64,000 nucleotides of DNA from Streptomyces aculeolatus (GTDB lineage Bacteria; Actinomycetota; Actinomycetes; Streptomycetales; Streptomycetaceae). The stretch covers positions 124,001 through 188,000 of the forward strand of contig NZ_JAINRD010000001.1 in assembly GCF_020400605.1 (NCBI RefSeq), read 5' to 3'. Below the pieces are notes generated by a model. It saw only the letters and a program-made list of their open reading frames with translations, did not search any database and was not told the origin of the DNA. How positions within the stretch are numbered: position 1 is the first letter of the stretch; every line of letters begins with the position of its first letter. Position numbers and translations under genes: made by a program. Positions 48,190-57,299 of the stretch are shown piece after piece.

Positions 48190-48852
48190 TCAGTTGGCGG
48201 TGTCGTCGGACGGATCCGGCCGGGTGCTGTCCCGGTCACGGGGCAGGCCGCCCGTCTCTGCTGAACCGGCGTTCCCCGAAGGGCGCTCGTCGCGCCCCGC
48301 CCGTTCGCTCTCGATCAGCTCGGTGAGCCAGCGCACCTCGCGCTCGACCGACTCCATCCCGTGCCGTTGCAGCTCCAGGGTGTAGTCGTCGAGTCGCTCG
48401 CGCGTGCGGGCGAGCGACGTGCGCATCTTGTCCAGGCGCTCCTCCAGCCGGCTGCGCCGGCCTTCGAGCACCCGGACCCGTACGTCACGCGACGTCTGGC
48501 CGAAGAAGGCGAAGCGGACGCCGAAGTGCTCGTCCTCCCACGCCTCGGGCCCGGTCTGGGCGAGCAGCTCCTCGAAGCGCTCCTTGCCCTCGGCCGTCAG
48601 CCGGTAGACGATCTTGGCGCGCCGGCCCGCCAGCGGTACGGCGGGACCGTCCTGCGGTGCGGGAGCGGTCTCCTCCGTCAGCCATCCCTGTGCGACGAGC
48701 GTCTTCAGACAGGGATAGAGGCTGCCGTAGCTGAACGCGCGGAACACCCCCAGCGAGCTGTTGAGCCGCTTGCGCAGCTCGTAACCGTGCATGGGGGACT
48801 CGCGGAGCAGGCCGAGGACGGCGAATTCCAGGATGCCTGAGCGCCTGCTCAT
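48190..48852 (-). CDS. PadR family transcriptional regulator
   Basis: A 220-residue regulator. The winged helix-turn-helix is at about 1-95 ([56 protein letters not shown]), and a charged coiled-coil C-terminal dimer region spans about 120-190. ATG 48852 follows a strong GGGAGGAGG. It precedes ino1 in the same operon and its own promoter region carries 13-bp repeats that are good candidates for its operator, suggesting self-control and control of inositol synthesis. Confidence 0.92.
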   Translation of the reverse strand: MSRRSGILEFAVLGLLRESPMHGYELRKRLNSSLGVFRAFSYGSLYPCLKTLVAQGWLTEETAPAPQDGPAVPLAGRRAKIVYRLTAEGKERFEELLAQTGPEAWEDEHFGVRFAFFGQTSRDVRVRVLEGRRSRLEERLDKMRTSLARTRERLDDYTLELQRHGMESVEREVRWLTELIESERAGRDERPSGNAGSAETGGLPRDRDSTRPDPSDDTAN

Positions 48853-48887
48853 CGCCGCCTCCTCCCGTGCCGCGGATGTCCCGCTCT

Positions 48888-48952
48888 GGTTGTGTCGAGT
48901 CGATGTGTCGCGCCGATGTGTCGTGCTGATGTATCGACTCGATACATCTCGA
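48888..48952. promoter_or_regulatory. 13-bp iterons and palindrome upstream of padR
   Basis: Five 13-base units in tandem: GGTTGTGTCGAGT (48888), CGATGTGTCGCGC (48901), CGATGTGTCGTGC (48914), TGATGTATCGACT (48927), and CGATACATCTCGA (48940) in the inverted sense. The last two form a perfect palindrome with arms GATGTATCGA (48928-48937) and TCGATACATC (48939-48948). ATGT/ACAT ends fit PadR-type operators. Confidence 0.7.
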
Positions 48953-49106
48953 CGATAGAACGGGGCTCGGGCAGCGGCAAGTGAGGGTGTTGTGAACGGC
49001 GTCACATCGGCTTGACCGGGCGCGCCGAAGTGTCCGGTATAGCGCGTAATACCCGGCGCAAAGCGGGCAACGCCGGTGCGTACTCTGTTCCGCATGCTGT
49101 CTGAAG

Positions 49107-49135
49107 GGAACCGGGAGCCGCAGCCGGACGTCTTC
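49107..49135 (+). promoter_or_regulatory. possible ECF-type promoter before the PBP gene
   Basis: GGAACC (49107-49112) and CGTC (49129-49132) are 16 bases apart, matching the general ECF pattern GAAC-N16/17-CGTC, 117 bases before the PBP start. SigE and SigM-type factors control cell-wall genes in actinobacteria. The rest of the 399-base gap (48853-49251) holds the padR operator and no gene. Confidence 0.45.
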
Positions 49136-49251
49136 GTCCTCGGTACAGTGCGGCTGGTTGCCAGAGGACAGAGAACCGGTCGTGCATCGGGGGGACCGGC
49201 TGACAGAAGACGCCGACAGGCGATGCCACCTGTTCGAGGAGTAGTCCCTTC

Positions 49252-51984
49252 ATGAGCGAGCACCGTCGCAAGCCGCCCAACAGCGGCCGCGGAGGAGGCC
49301 GTCACGGCGCGCACTCCGGCCGCCGCGGGACGCCCGGCGCGGACGGAGGCAACCCTGTCGGCCGCCGCGCCGCCGGCGGAGGTGGCGGTGGCGGCCGGCG
49401 CAGAGCCCCCGGCCCGAACGCCGGCTACGGCGCGGGCGCGGGCGCCGGCGCGGGTGCCGCGGCAGGAGCGGCGGCCGGCGCAGCCGGACACGGCCGCAGC
49501 CACTCCGCCGCCGGCGGCTACGAGGGACCGCGCCGCCGGCGCCGCCCCGAGCCGCCGCCGCGGAAGCGGTTCATCGACTACCCCCGCTCCAACCACACCG
49601 GCCTGCGCCGCTGGCTCCCCTCCTGGAAGCAGGTCATGGGGATGTGCGTGGCCGGCATCGGGCTGCTCGTCGGCCTGTTCTTCCTCGGCTACATGCTGGT
49701 GAGCGTCCCCGACGTCGCCGCCGCCGCCCGCGCCCAGAACAACGTCTACTACTGGTCCGACGGCACCCAGATGGCGACGTACGGCGGCGAGCGGAACCGC
49801 CAGATCGTCGATCTGGAAGACATCCCGATGGAGATGCAGAACGCGGTCATCGCCGCGGAGAACGCCACCTTCTACTCCGACCCCGGGATCGACCCCAAGG
49901 GCATCATCCGCGCCATGTTCAACATGGCCGCCGGCGGCTCCACCCAGAGCGGTTCGACCATCACCCAGCAGTACGTCAAGAACGCCCGGCTCGACGACCA
50001 GTCGCAGACCATCTCCCGCAAGGTGCAGGAGCTGTTCATCTCCATCAAGGTCGGCGCGAAGGTCGACAAGAACGAGATCCTCGCCGGCTACCTCAACACC
50101 GCGTACTACGGCCGCGGCGCCTACGGCATCCAGGCCGCGGCCCAGGCGTACTTCCGCGTCGACGCCGAGAACCTCAAGCCCGACCAGTCCGCCTTCCTCG
50201 CCGCCGTCCTCAAGGGCCCGGACCTCTACGACCCCCAGGGCGGCTCCGTCCCGGGCGCGTCGCCCGACGACAACCGCAAGCGCGCCATGGAGCGCTGGGA
50301 GTGGATCCTCGACCGGCAGACCGAGGTCGAGATGGAGAACGGCGAGAAGATGATGTCGCCCGCCGCGCGGGCCAAGTTCGACAAGTTCCCCAAGATCGAG
50401 AAGTACAACCCCAGCGCGGGCCTGACGGGGCAGAAGGGCTATCTCATCGAGACGGCCAACAGATACGTGCTGAAGACCTCCAACATCACCAAGGAGGAGC
50501 TGGAGCGCGGCGGCTACCGGATCTACACGACCTTCGACAAGAAGAAGGTCGCGCAGATGGAGGAGGCGGTCGACGACGCCCGCAAGGAGTACCTCGACCC
50601 GAAGAAGCGGGACAAGGACAAGTACGTCCAGTTCGGCGGGGCCTCCGTCGACCCGACGTCGGGGGAGATCGTCGCCCTCTACGGCGGCGAGGGCTTCGAC
50701 AAGGACCACTTCACCAACAACGCGGACACCCTCGGCGTCCCCGTCGGGTCCACCTGGAAGCCGTTCGTCCTCGCCTCCGCCTTCGAGAACGGCACGTACC
50801 GCAGCGAGGGGCAGCCGATCTCGCCGGAGAGCAAGTACAACGGCAACAACAAGATCATTATTCGGGACCAGAACGGCGACCCGATGCCCGGACCGGGAGG
50901 CGAGGACTTCCGGCAGGTCAACGAGGCCGACCAGAGCTACGGATACGTCGACCTGAACATGGCCACCGGGCTGTCCATCAACACCCCGTACGTCCAGCTC
51001 GGCATCGACGTGGGACTGGACAACATCCGCGAGACCGCCGAGAACCTCGGCATCCTCGAGGACTCGATGGACCCGAACAACAACGCCTCGTTCTCCATCG
51101 GCACCTCGACCCCCAGCGCCATCCGCATGGCCAGCGCGTACGGCACGTTCGCCGCCTCCGGCGAGCACATCGAGCCGTACTCCGTGACGAAGGTGGTCAA
51201 GGACGGCAAGGAGCTGGACGGGTACCAGGACCACCCCACCAAGCGGGGCATCGACTCGGACGTCGCCGACACCGTCACGAAGGTGATGAAGGAGAACGTC
51301 ATCGAGGGCGAGTTCGGCGAGTACGGCTCCGGCACCGGCGTCGCGGCGCGCGACCTCGACCGGCCCGCGGCGGGCAAGACCGGTACCACGGACAAGAACA
51401 AGTCCGCCTGGTGGGTCGGCTACACCCCGCAGCTCTCCACGGCGGTCACCCTCTTCCGGACCGACCCGCGCAGCGACAAGCAGGAACTGCTGTCCATGAA
51501 CGGAACCGGCGGCTTCGACTCCATCCACGGTGGCCAGATCCCGACCGAGATCTGGACCAACTACATGAGGGCCGCCCTGGAGGGCGAGAAGGTCATGGAG
51601 TTCCCGGAGCCCGGCGAGCTGGGCGAGATCGTCGACGGCGGCGGCGTCCCCTCGCCGACCCAGTCGTCGATCGACCCCGAGCCGACCGAGAGCGAGCCCA
51701 CCGAGGAGCCGGACGACCCGACCAGCAGCCCGCCGCCCTCGACCTCGCCCCCGCCCAGCCAGACCTGCGAGCCGTGGGACCTGGAGTGCCAGACCGGCGG
51801 CGCGACGAACGGCGGCGACGACGGCGGCGAGACGACCGGGGAGACGACGACCGGGGAGACGACCACCGGGGAGACGACCACCGGAGAGACGACCGGGGAG
51901 ACGACCACCGGCGGCCAACCCGGCGGCGGCAACGGCAACGGGGGATCGAACGGCGGCGACGACGGCGGCGGACTGATCCCATGA
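49252..51984 (+). CDS. class A penicillin-binding protein (transglycosylase/transpeptidase)
   Basis: A 910-residue bifunctional peptidoglycan synthase. A Gly/Ala/Arg-rich cytoplasmic tail (1-120) and one membrane segment (about 130-155) precede the GT51 domain with its catalytic glutamates (AVIAAENATFYSDPGID, then GSTITQQYVKNA and GYLNTAYYGRGAYGIQ). The transpeptidase domain has Ser500-Thr-Trp-Lys503 (SxxK), SIN at 575-577 and KTG at 709-711. The tail (about 815-910) is Pro/Ser then Thr/Gly/Glu repeats and probably crosses the wall. Start ATG 49252, after CGAGGAG. It is divergent from padR. Confidence 0.95.
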   Translation: MSEHRRKPPNSGRGGGRHGAHSGRRGTPGADGGNPVGRRAAGGGGGGGRRRAPGPNAGYGAGAGAGAGAAAGAAAGAAGHGRSHSAAGGYEGPRRRRRPEPPPRKRFIDYPRSNHTGLRRWLPSWKQVMGMCVAGIGLLVGLFFLGYMLVSVPDVAAAARAQNNVYYWSDGTQMATYGGERNRQIVDLEDIPMEMQNAVIAAENATFYSDPGIDPKGIIRAMFNMAAGGSTQSGSTITQQYVKNARLDDQSQTISRKVQELFISIKVGAKVDKNEILAGYLNTAYYGRGAYGIQAAAQAYFRVDAENLKPDQSAFLAAVLKGPDLYDPQGGSVPGASPDDNRKRAMERWEWILDRQTEVEMENGEKMMSPAARAKFDKFPKIEKYNPSAGLTGQKGYLIETANRYVLKTSNITKEELERGGYRIYTTFDKKKVAQMEEAVDDARKEYLDPKKRDKDKYVQFGGASVDPTSGEIVALYGGEGFDKDHFTNNADTLGVPVGSTWKPFVLASAFENGTYRSEGQPISPESKYNGNNKIIIRDQNGDPMPGPGGEDFRQVNEADQSYGYVDLNMATGLSINTPYVQLGIDVGLDNIRETAENLGILEDSMDPNNNASFSIGTSTPSAIRMASAYGTFAASGEHIEPYSVTKVVKDGKELDGYQDHPTKRGIDSDVADTVTKVMKENVIEGEFGEYGSGTGVAARDLDRPAAGKTGTTDKNKSAWWVGYTPQLSTAVTLFRTDPRSDKQELLSMNGTGGFDSIHGGQIPTEIWTNYMRAALEGEKVMEFPEPGELGEIVDGGGVPSPTQSSIDPEPTESEPTEEPDDPTSSPPPSTSPPPSQTCEPWDLECQTGGATNGGDDGGETTGETTTGETTTGETTTGETTGETTTGGQPGGGNGNGGSNGGDDGGGLIP
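51827..51912 (+). repeat. tandem repeat encoding GETTT
   Basis: Six or so imperfect 12-15 base units (GGGGAGACGACCACC and variants) code for GETTGETTTGETTTGETTT at the PBP C-terminus. Such threonine-rich repeats may be O-glycosylated or act as a flexible wall-spanning arm; that is inference. Confidence 0.85.
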
Positions 51985-52167
51985 CGGCCGCCCCCGCGCC
52001 CCGCTTCCCGGCCGACGTGCCCTGAGCGGCTCCGGCGCGGCGGGCGGCCACACCCCGCAAGCCCTCCCCCGGCCCCGGTCGCCTCTACGCGGCCGGGGTC
52101 GGCCCGCTTCACCGGCGCGTGCCCGTACGCCCGCCGGCGCCCCGCCCCCGTACGGCAGGATGACCCC

Positions 52168-53724
52168 ATGACGAGCGTGGACCACGACCCGGCCCGGCGG
52201 CCGGCCGCCGCCGGGGCGCCGGACGAGCCGCCCGTCGCCCCCACCCGGCACGACGAGATCGCCGCCCGCGGCAGCGAGGTCCTCGGCGGACCGCTGGGCC
52301 GCCGGTCGCTGCCCGGCGGCTCCTGGTGGACACCGGTGCGGGTGATCGCACTCGTGGCGATCGGGATGTTTGCGCTCGGCATGGTGCAGAAGTACCCGTG
52401 CTACGACGGCGCCTGGTTCTCCGGCGCCAACGCGCAGTACACCCGCGCCTGCTACTCCGACATCCCGCACCTCTACCAGGGCCGCGGCTTCGCCGACGAC
52501 CTCACGCCGTACTTCGACCGCATCCCGCCGGCGACCTCGGGCGGCATGGAGTACCTGGAGTACCCGGTCCTGACCGGGCTGTTCATGGAGGTCGCCTCCT
52601 GGCTCACCCCCGGCGGCGACGACCTCGTGCACCGCGAGCAGGTCTACTGGCTCGTCAACGCCGGCATGCTGATGGCCTGCGTCGCGATCGTCGCCGTCTG
52701 CGTCGCCCGTACGCACCGCCGACGACCCTGGGACGGGCTCCTCGTCGCCCTCGCCCCCGCGCTCGCGCTCACCGCCACGATCAACTGGGACCTGCTCGCC
52801 GTCGCCCTCACCGCCGCCGCGATGCTCGCCTGGTCCCGCAGCCGCCCCGCCGCCGCCGGCGTGCTCCTGGGCCTGGCCACCGCCGCCAAGCTGTACCCAG
52901 TGCTGCTGCTGTGGCCCCTGCTGCTGCTCTGTCTGCGCGCCGGACGGCTACGGCAGTTCGGCACCGCGACCGCCGCCGCGGCCGGCGCCTGGCTGGCCGT
53001 CAACCTGCCCGTGATGATCGGGGCACCGGACGGCTGGGCGAAGTTCTACACCTTCAGCCAGGAACGGGGCGTCGACTTCGGCTCGTTCTGGCTGATCATC
53101 TCCCAGCGCTCCGGCGAGCCTCTGGACGACGCCAACGTCTACGCCACGGGCCTGATGCTCCTCGGCTGCCTCGGCATCGGCGCCCTCGCGCTCACCGCGC
53201 CGCGCCGCCCGCGCTTCGCGCAACTCGCGTTCCTGGTCGTGGCGCTGTTCATCGTCACCAACAAGGTCTACTCGCCGCAGTACGTGCTGTGGCTCATCCC
53301 GCTCGCGGCGCTCGCCCGGCCGCGCTGGCGCGACTTCCTCATCTGGCAGGGCTGCGAGGTCGCGTACTACCTGGGCATCTGGCTGTACCTCGCCTACACC
53401 AACGGCGGCGACGACGCCAAGGGCCTGCCGCCGGACGGCTACCACGTGGCCATCGCCGCGCATCTCATCGGCACGCTGTACCTGTGCGCGGTGGTCGTAC
53501 GGGACATCGTGATGCCGGACCGCGATCCCGTACGCCGCCTCGGCGACGACGATCCGGGCGGCGGCGTCCTGGACCGGGCGCCGGACGCGCGGGTGCTCGC
53601 CGCGGCCGGCCATGGGCGGCACGCGGCGGGCGTCCCGGAGGCCGCCGGCGGGGCGGGCGCGCTACGGGTGCGGTGGGGGGCCGAACGCGGCGCGAAGCCG
53701 GGCCGGGTGTCCCCCATCGAGTGA
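52168..53724 (+). CDS. GT87 family integral membrane glycosyltransferase
   Basis: A 518-residue protein with about ten or more hydrophobic segments between residues 55 and 440. Features of polyprenol-phosphate-sugar-dependent GT87 enzymes (as mannosyltransferases of mycobacterial lipoglycans) are an acidic first loop (YDGAWFSGANAQYTRACYSDIPHLY) and VVFTNKVYSPQYVLWLIPL-like C-terminal helix (here FIVTNKVYSPQYVLWLIPLAAL). The start ATG 52168 has only a weak upstream site. It follows the PBP gene and ends before a perfect terminator. The sugar and acceptor are unknown. Confidence 0.85.
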   Translation: MTSVDHDPARRPAAAGAPDEPPVAPTRHDEIAARGSEVLGGPLGRRSLPGGSWWTPVRVIALVAIGMFALGMVQKYPCYDGAWFSGANAQYTRACYSDIPHLYQGRGFADDLTPYFDRIPPATSGGMEYLEYPVLTGLFMEVASWLTPGGDDLVHREQVYWLVNAGMLMACVAIVAVCVARTHRRRPWDGLLVALAPALALTATINWDLLAVALTAAAMLAWSRSRPAAAGVLLGLATAAKLYPVLLLWPLLLLCLRAGRLRQFGTATAAAAGAWLAVNLPVMIGAPDGWAKFYTFSQERGVDFGSFWLIISQRSGEPLDDANVYATGLMLLGCLGIGALALTAPRRPRFAQLAFLVVALFIVTNKVYSPQYVLWLIPLAALARPRWRDFLIWQGCEVAYYLGIWLYLAYTNGGDDAKGLPPDGYHVAIAAHLIGTLYLCAVVVRDIVMPDRDPVRRLGDDDPGGGVLDRAPDARVLAAAGHGRHAAGVPEAAGGAGALRVRWGAERGAKPGRVSPIE

Positions 53725-53794
53725 CGGCATCCGGCGTCCGACCGGGCATTCCGAGCGGTTGGTCAGCGGGATCACCGGCCCCGGACACGGGCGA

Positions 53795-53820
53795 GGGCCC
53801 GGAGCCGCGGCTCCGGGCCC
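53795..53820. terminator. bidirectional terminator, perfect 26-bp palindrome
   Basis: A perfect palindrome (arms GGGCCCGGAGCCG / CGGCTCCGGGCCC) between the converging GT87 and racemase-like genes, flanked by A-T pairs. Confidence 0.85.
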
Positions 53821-53870
53821 TTCGTACGTTCCTCGGTGCTGCGTACCGCGTGGTAGGCGGCCGACAGGGC

Positions 53871-54902
53871 CTAGCGCTCCACCACCCGGTCGGGCTGCGT
53901 CGTCGTGTGCCGCAGGTGCGCGACCATCTCGTCCCCCTGCACCGGCGCCGACGTCTCCGCCGGCAGGTACAGGATCGACACCTGCATGTGCGGCGGCTCC
54001 GCGAACCAGCGCTGCTTGCCCTCCCACACGAACGGCGACAGGTTGCGGTTCACCGTCGCCAGCCCCGCCCGCGCCACGCCCTTCGCCCGCGGCGCCAGCC
54101 CGTGCATCGCCTTCGGCGCCTCCAGCCCCACGCCCTGCGACGTGCCGCCGGCGACCACCACCAGGTGGCCGTCGCCCGACACCTTCTGCTGCCGGTAGCC
54201 GAAGCGGTCGCCCTTCGCCACGCGCGTGACGTCCAGCACCGTGCCCCGGTACTGCGTCGCGTCGTGGTCGCCCAGCCACAGCCGGGTCCCGATACGCGCC
54301 CGGAAGCGCGTCTGCGGGAACTGCCGCTGCAACTGCTCGAACTCGTCCGCCCGCAGATGGCTGACGTACATCGTGTGCAGCGGCAGCCGCGCCGCGCGCA
54401 GCCGGTCCATCCACGCGATGACCTCGTCCACCGCGCTGGTGCCGTCCGTGCGGTCCAGCGGCAGGTGGATCGCGAAACCCTCCAGGGTCACGTCCGAGAG
54501 CAGCGAGGCCAGCTTCGGCAGCTCCTCCTCGGTCACCCCGTGCCGCCGCATCGAGCTCATCACCTCGATGACGATCCGGGCCCCGACGAGCCGCCCCACC
54601 GCGTCCACCGACGCGACGGTGCGGATCACCCGCGTCGGCAGCGGTACGGGCTCCTCGGTGAGCTGGTACGGGGTGAGGACCAGCAGGTCGCCGCTGACGA
54701 AGTCGCGCGCCCGCGCCGCCTCGTACACCGTGCCCACCGCGAGCGGGCCCGTCCCCAGCCGGGCGGCCTCGGCGGCCAGGCGCTCGTGGCCGAAGCCGTA
54801 GCCGTTGCCCTTGCAGACGGGGACGAGTCCGGGGAACTGCTCCAGGATGTGCTGCTGGTGTGCGCGCCACCGCGCGGAATCGACGTAGAGCGTGAGCGGC
54901 AT
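53871..54902 (-). CDS. alanine racemase-like PLP protein
   Basis: A 343-residue protein with the fold-III PLP signature: the lysine motif VPVCKGNGYGFGHERLA (compare KxxAYGHG of alanine racemase), then VGTVYEAARARDF and HLPLDRTDG. The usual racemase C-terminal domain is only partly visible. ATG 54902 (MPLTLYVDSARW) is preferred over the frame to 54956. It is in one operon with femX (84-base gap, same strand), so a role in peptidoglycan amino acids is plausible, but activity as a racemase is unproven. Confidence 0.8.
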   Translation of the reverse strand: MPLTLYVDSARWRAHQQHILEQFPGLVPVCKGNGYGFGHERLAAEAARLGTGPLAVGTVYEAARARDFVSGDLLVLTPYQLTEEPVPLPTRVIRTVASVDAVGRLVGARIVIEVMSSMRRHGVTEEELPKLASLLSDVTLEGFAIHLPLDRTDGTSAVDEVIAWMDRLRAARLPLHTMYVSHLRADEFEQLQRQFPQTRFRARIGTRLWLGDHDATQYRGTVLDVTRVAKGDRFGYRQQKVSGDGHLVVVAGGTSQGVGLEAPKAMHGLAPRAKGVARAGLATVNRNLSPFVWEGKQRWFAEPPHMQVSILYLPAETSAPVQGDEMVAHLRHTTTQPDRVVER

Positions 54903-54986
54903 GGCGGTCGGTGTACCTTCCTTCGCGGTGTCGGGGGCCCTCTCCTTCACGCGCAAGTCCGCTGCTTCACGCGCAAGTCGCCGTGG

Positions 54987-56105
54987 TCAGCGGCGGGACA
55001 TGTAGATGTCGAGAGCCTTGTGGAGCAGCTTATTCAGTGGGTAGTCCCACTCGCCCAGGTATTCGGCCGCCTGCCCGCCCGTGCCCACCTTGAACTGGAT
55101 CAGCCCGAAGAGGTGGTCGCTGTCGACGAGCGCGTCGCCGATGCCGCGCAGGTCGTACACGTGCGCGCCGGCGGCGTGCGCGTCCTTCATCATCTGCCAC
55201 TGGATGGCGTTCGACGGGCGCACCTCGCGCCCGTGGTTGGCGGAGGCACCGTACGAGTACCACACGTGCCCGCCCACCGTCAGCATCGTCGTCGCCGCCA
55301 GGCACTCGCCCTGGTGAAGCGCGAAGTACAGCCGCATGCGGCCCGGCTCCTCGGCGTTGAGCACCTTCCACATGCGCTCGAAGTACCCCTGCGGACGGGG
55401 CCGGAACTTGTCGCGCTCGGCCGTGATCTCGTACAGCCGCTGCCACTCGCCGAAGTGCTCCAGACCGCCCTGCACCACCTCGACGCCGGCCTTCTCGGCC
55501 TTCTTCACGTTGCGCCGCCAGAGCTGGTTGAAGCCCTTGAAGACCTCGTCCAGGGACCGCCCCGCCAGCGGCACCTGGAAGACGTACCGCGGCTGTACGT
55601 CGCCGAAGCCCGCACCGCCGTCCTCGCCCTGCTGCCAGCCCAGCCGCCGCAGCCGCTCGGCGACCTCGAACGCCTGCGGCTCGACGACGTCGGCGTTCAC
55701 GTCGCGCAGCCGCTTGACGTCCGGGTCGGCGATGCCCGCCTTGATCGTCGGCGCCTCCCAGCGGCGGATGATCACCGGCGGGCCCATCTTCACGGAGAAC
55801 GCGCCCTGGCTCTTCAGGTGCGCCAGCATCGGGTTGAGCCACTGGTCGAGGTTCGGCGCGTACCAGTCGATGACCGGCCCCTCCGGGAGGTACGCCAGAT
55901 ACCGCTTGACCTTGGGCAGCTGCCGGTACAGCACCAGCGCCGCGCCCACCTGCCGGCCGTCGGCCCCGAACCAGCCCAGGTTCTCCGCACGCCACTCGGA
56001 CTTCACGTCCGCCCACGCCGGGATCTGGCAGTGGCTCGCGGCGGGCAGACTGCGGATGTACGCCAGATGCTGCTCGCGGCTGATGGGCTGCAGGGTCAGG
56101 CTCAT
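54987..56105 (-). CDS. femX: FemX-type lipid II:glycine glycyltransferase
   Basis: A 372-residue FemABX-family enzyme, which adds the first glycine (or other residue) from tRNA to the lysine or diaminopimelate of lipid II. It begins MSLTLQPISREQHLAYIRSLPAASHCQIPAWADVK and ends with VYDLRGIGDALVDSDHLFGLIQFKVGTGGQAAEYLGEWDYPLNKLLHKALD, the family C-terminal block. Two GNAT-like halves are recognisable. Streptomyces has LL-diaminopimelate with one glycine, which fits FemX. ATG 56105 follows GAGGAGCGCC. Confidence 0.92.
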   Translation of the reverse strand: MSLTLQPISREQHLAYIRSLPAASHCQIPAWADVKSEWRAENLGWFGADGRQVGAALVLYRQLPKVKRYLAYLPEGPVIDWYAPNLDQWLNPMLAHLKSQGAFSVKMGPPVIIRRWEAPTIKAGIADPDVKRLRDVNADVVEPQAFEVAERLRRLGWQQGEDGGAGFGDVQPRYVFQVPLAGRSLDEVFKGFNQLWRRNVKKAEKAGVEVVQGGLEHFGEWQRLYEITAERDKFRPRPQGYFERMWKVLNAEEPGRMRLYFALHQGECLAATTMLTVGGHVWYSYGASANHGREVRPSNAIQWQMMKDAHAAGAHVYDLRGIGDALVDSDHLFGLIQFKVGTGGQAAEYLGEWDYPLNKLLHKALDIYMSRR

Positions 56106-56273
56106 GGCGGCGCTCCTCGTGCTGCGGCGGGTTGCCGACTGCGGCAGGCTTCTCGCGGGTGAAGCCTACTGCGGGCGCGCCTCGCCCCAGGAGGGAAGGC
56201 CCCAAGCCGCCAGGCTGCGCGGCTCGGGGAGCGCCGGTGGTGTACGGCGGCGGCCTACGACCGATCCGGGGGA

Positions 56274-56579
56274 TCAGAGGTAGAAGCCGCCGCGCGCCAT
56301 CGCCAGGAAGAAGCCGAGGGCGGACGCCCCCAGCCCCAGGAGGATCAGGAACCGCTCCCGGGTGGTCACGGAGATCATCTGCGCCCACGCGCCGGTGACG
56401 ATCCCGATCAGGCCCGCCCAGGTCGCCGGCACGTGCAGACCCCTCCACTGGGAGAGGACGAGCGCGACGGCGCCGACGGCGAGCGTGATGGCGAGAAGCG
56501 TGTCCTGGGCGACGTGGTGTTCGCCGTCGCTGGCGAAGAGGCCGATGTTGCGCTGCGGGGGCTGTACTGCCTGAGGCAT
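56274..56579 (-). CDS. small integral membrane protein
   Basis: A 101-residue protein with hydrophobic segments at about 26-42 (LLAITLAVGAVALVLSQW), 50-66 and 76-94 (FLILLGLGASALGFFLAM). ATG 56579 (MPQAVQPPQRNIGLFASDG) follows a GGAGGTG eight bases upstream and is preferred over a longer frame to 56636. No enzyme motif is seen. In Streptomyces a small hypothetical protein often sits before rpsF; function unknown. Confidence 0.82.
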   Translation of the reverse strand: MPQAVQPPQRNIGLFASDGEHHVAQDTLLAITLAVGAVALVLSQWRGLHVPATWAGLIGIVTGAWAQMISVTTRERFLILLGLGASALGFFLAMARGGFYL

Positions 56580-56822
56580 AGGGCACCTCCATGCCCGTAT
56601 GGCGGCGCGGGCTCTGTCGTGCGTGACGCCGCTCACACCCGTTGTGTACAGATTGCCGGGAATCGTGGCCGGATTTCAACCGGAAGGGCCGCTGCGGGTA
56701 CTGTGTACGGTCTGTAGCGGAGTCTGCCCAGGCCATCCCCGCCGCACCGGCGCCCATCCGGCGCCGCCGAGGCGGGTTGTCAGTGCCGGGCGCTACCGTT
56801 GCGACGCAATGAAGAACCTCCT

Positions 56823-56841
56823 GCCACGGAGAGACCGTGGC
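56823..56841 (+). other. leader hairpin before rpsF
   Basis: A 7-bp stem (GCCACGG / CCGTGGC, 5-nt loop) ends 30 bases before the rpsF start and is followed by CCGCCG. It could be a site for S6:S18 autoregulation, as known in other bacteria, but the fold of that motif is not proven here. The rest of 56580-56870 shows no gene. Confidence 0.35.
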
Positions 56842-56870
56842 CGCCGAGTCCAGAGGAGGTGGGTTCCACA

Positions 56871-57161
56871 ATGCGTCACTACGAGGTGATGGTCATCCTC
56901 GACCCCGATCTCGAGGAGCGTGCAGTCTCCCCGTTGATCGAGTCCTTCCTGTCCGTGATCCGTGAGGCCAAGGGCAAGGTGGAGAAGGTCGACACCTGGG
57001 GCCGTCGTCGTCTCGCTTACGAGATCAAGAAGAAGCCCGAGGGCATCTACTCGGTCATCGACATCCAGGCCGAGGCCGATGTCGTCAAGGAGCTCGACCG
57101 GCAGATGAACCTCAACGAGTCGGTGCTGCGGACCAAGGTCCTGCGCCCCGCAATCCACTGA
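56871..57161 (+). CDS. rpsF: 30S ribosomal protein S6
   Basis: A 96-residue protein with the S6 fold: [74 protein letters not shown] 56871 follows GAGGAGGTGGG. It heads the rpsF-ssb-rpsR-rplI operon. Confidence 0.98.
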   Translation: MRHYEVMVILDPDLEERAVSPLIESFLSVIREAKGKVEKVDTWGRRRLAYEIKKKPEGIYSVIDIQAEADVVKELDRQMNLNESVLRTKVLRPAIH

Positions 57162-57299
57162 CGACAACCGACGAGCAGACCGCGTACGGCCTGTCCGCAC
57201 GGACGGGCCGCGTACGAGTAACCGAACCGACCGACTGAACCGTCGGCACGGACGACAGCCAGACCGCACCACCCGGCAGCAACCGCGAGAGGTCAAGAC

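Noticed and set aside
48190..52716. A 1508-codon frame on the minus strand reaching through the PBP gene
   Set aside because: Only its last 220 codons are the PadR gene, which has its own strong ribosome site; the rest is antisense to the PBP and glycosyltransferase genes.
57189..57208. Hairpin between rpsF and ssb as a terminator
   Set aside because: The stem is short (9 bp with one G-T pair) and lies inside an operon that is normally co-transcribed, so termination is unlikely.
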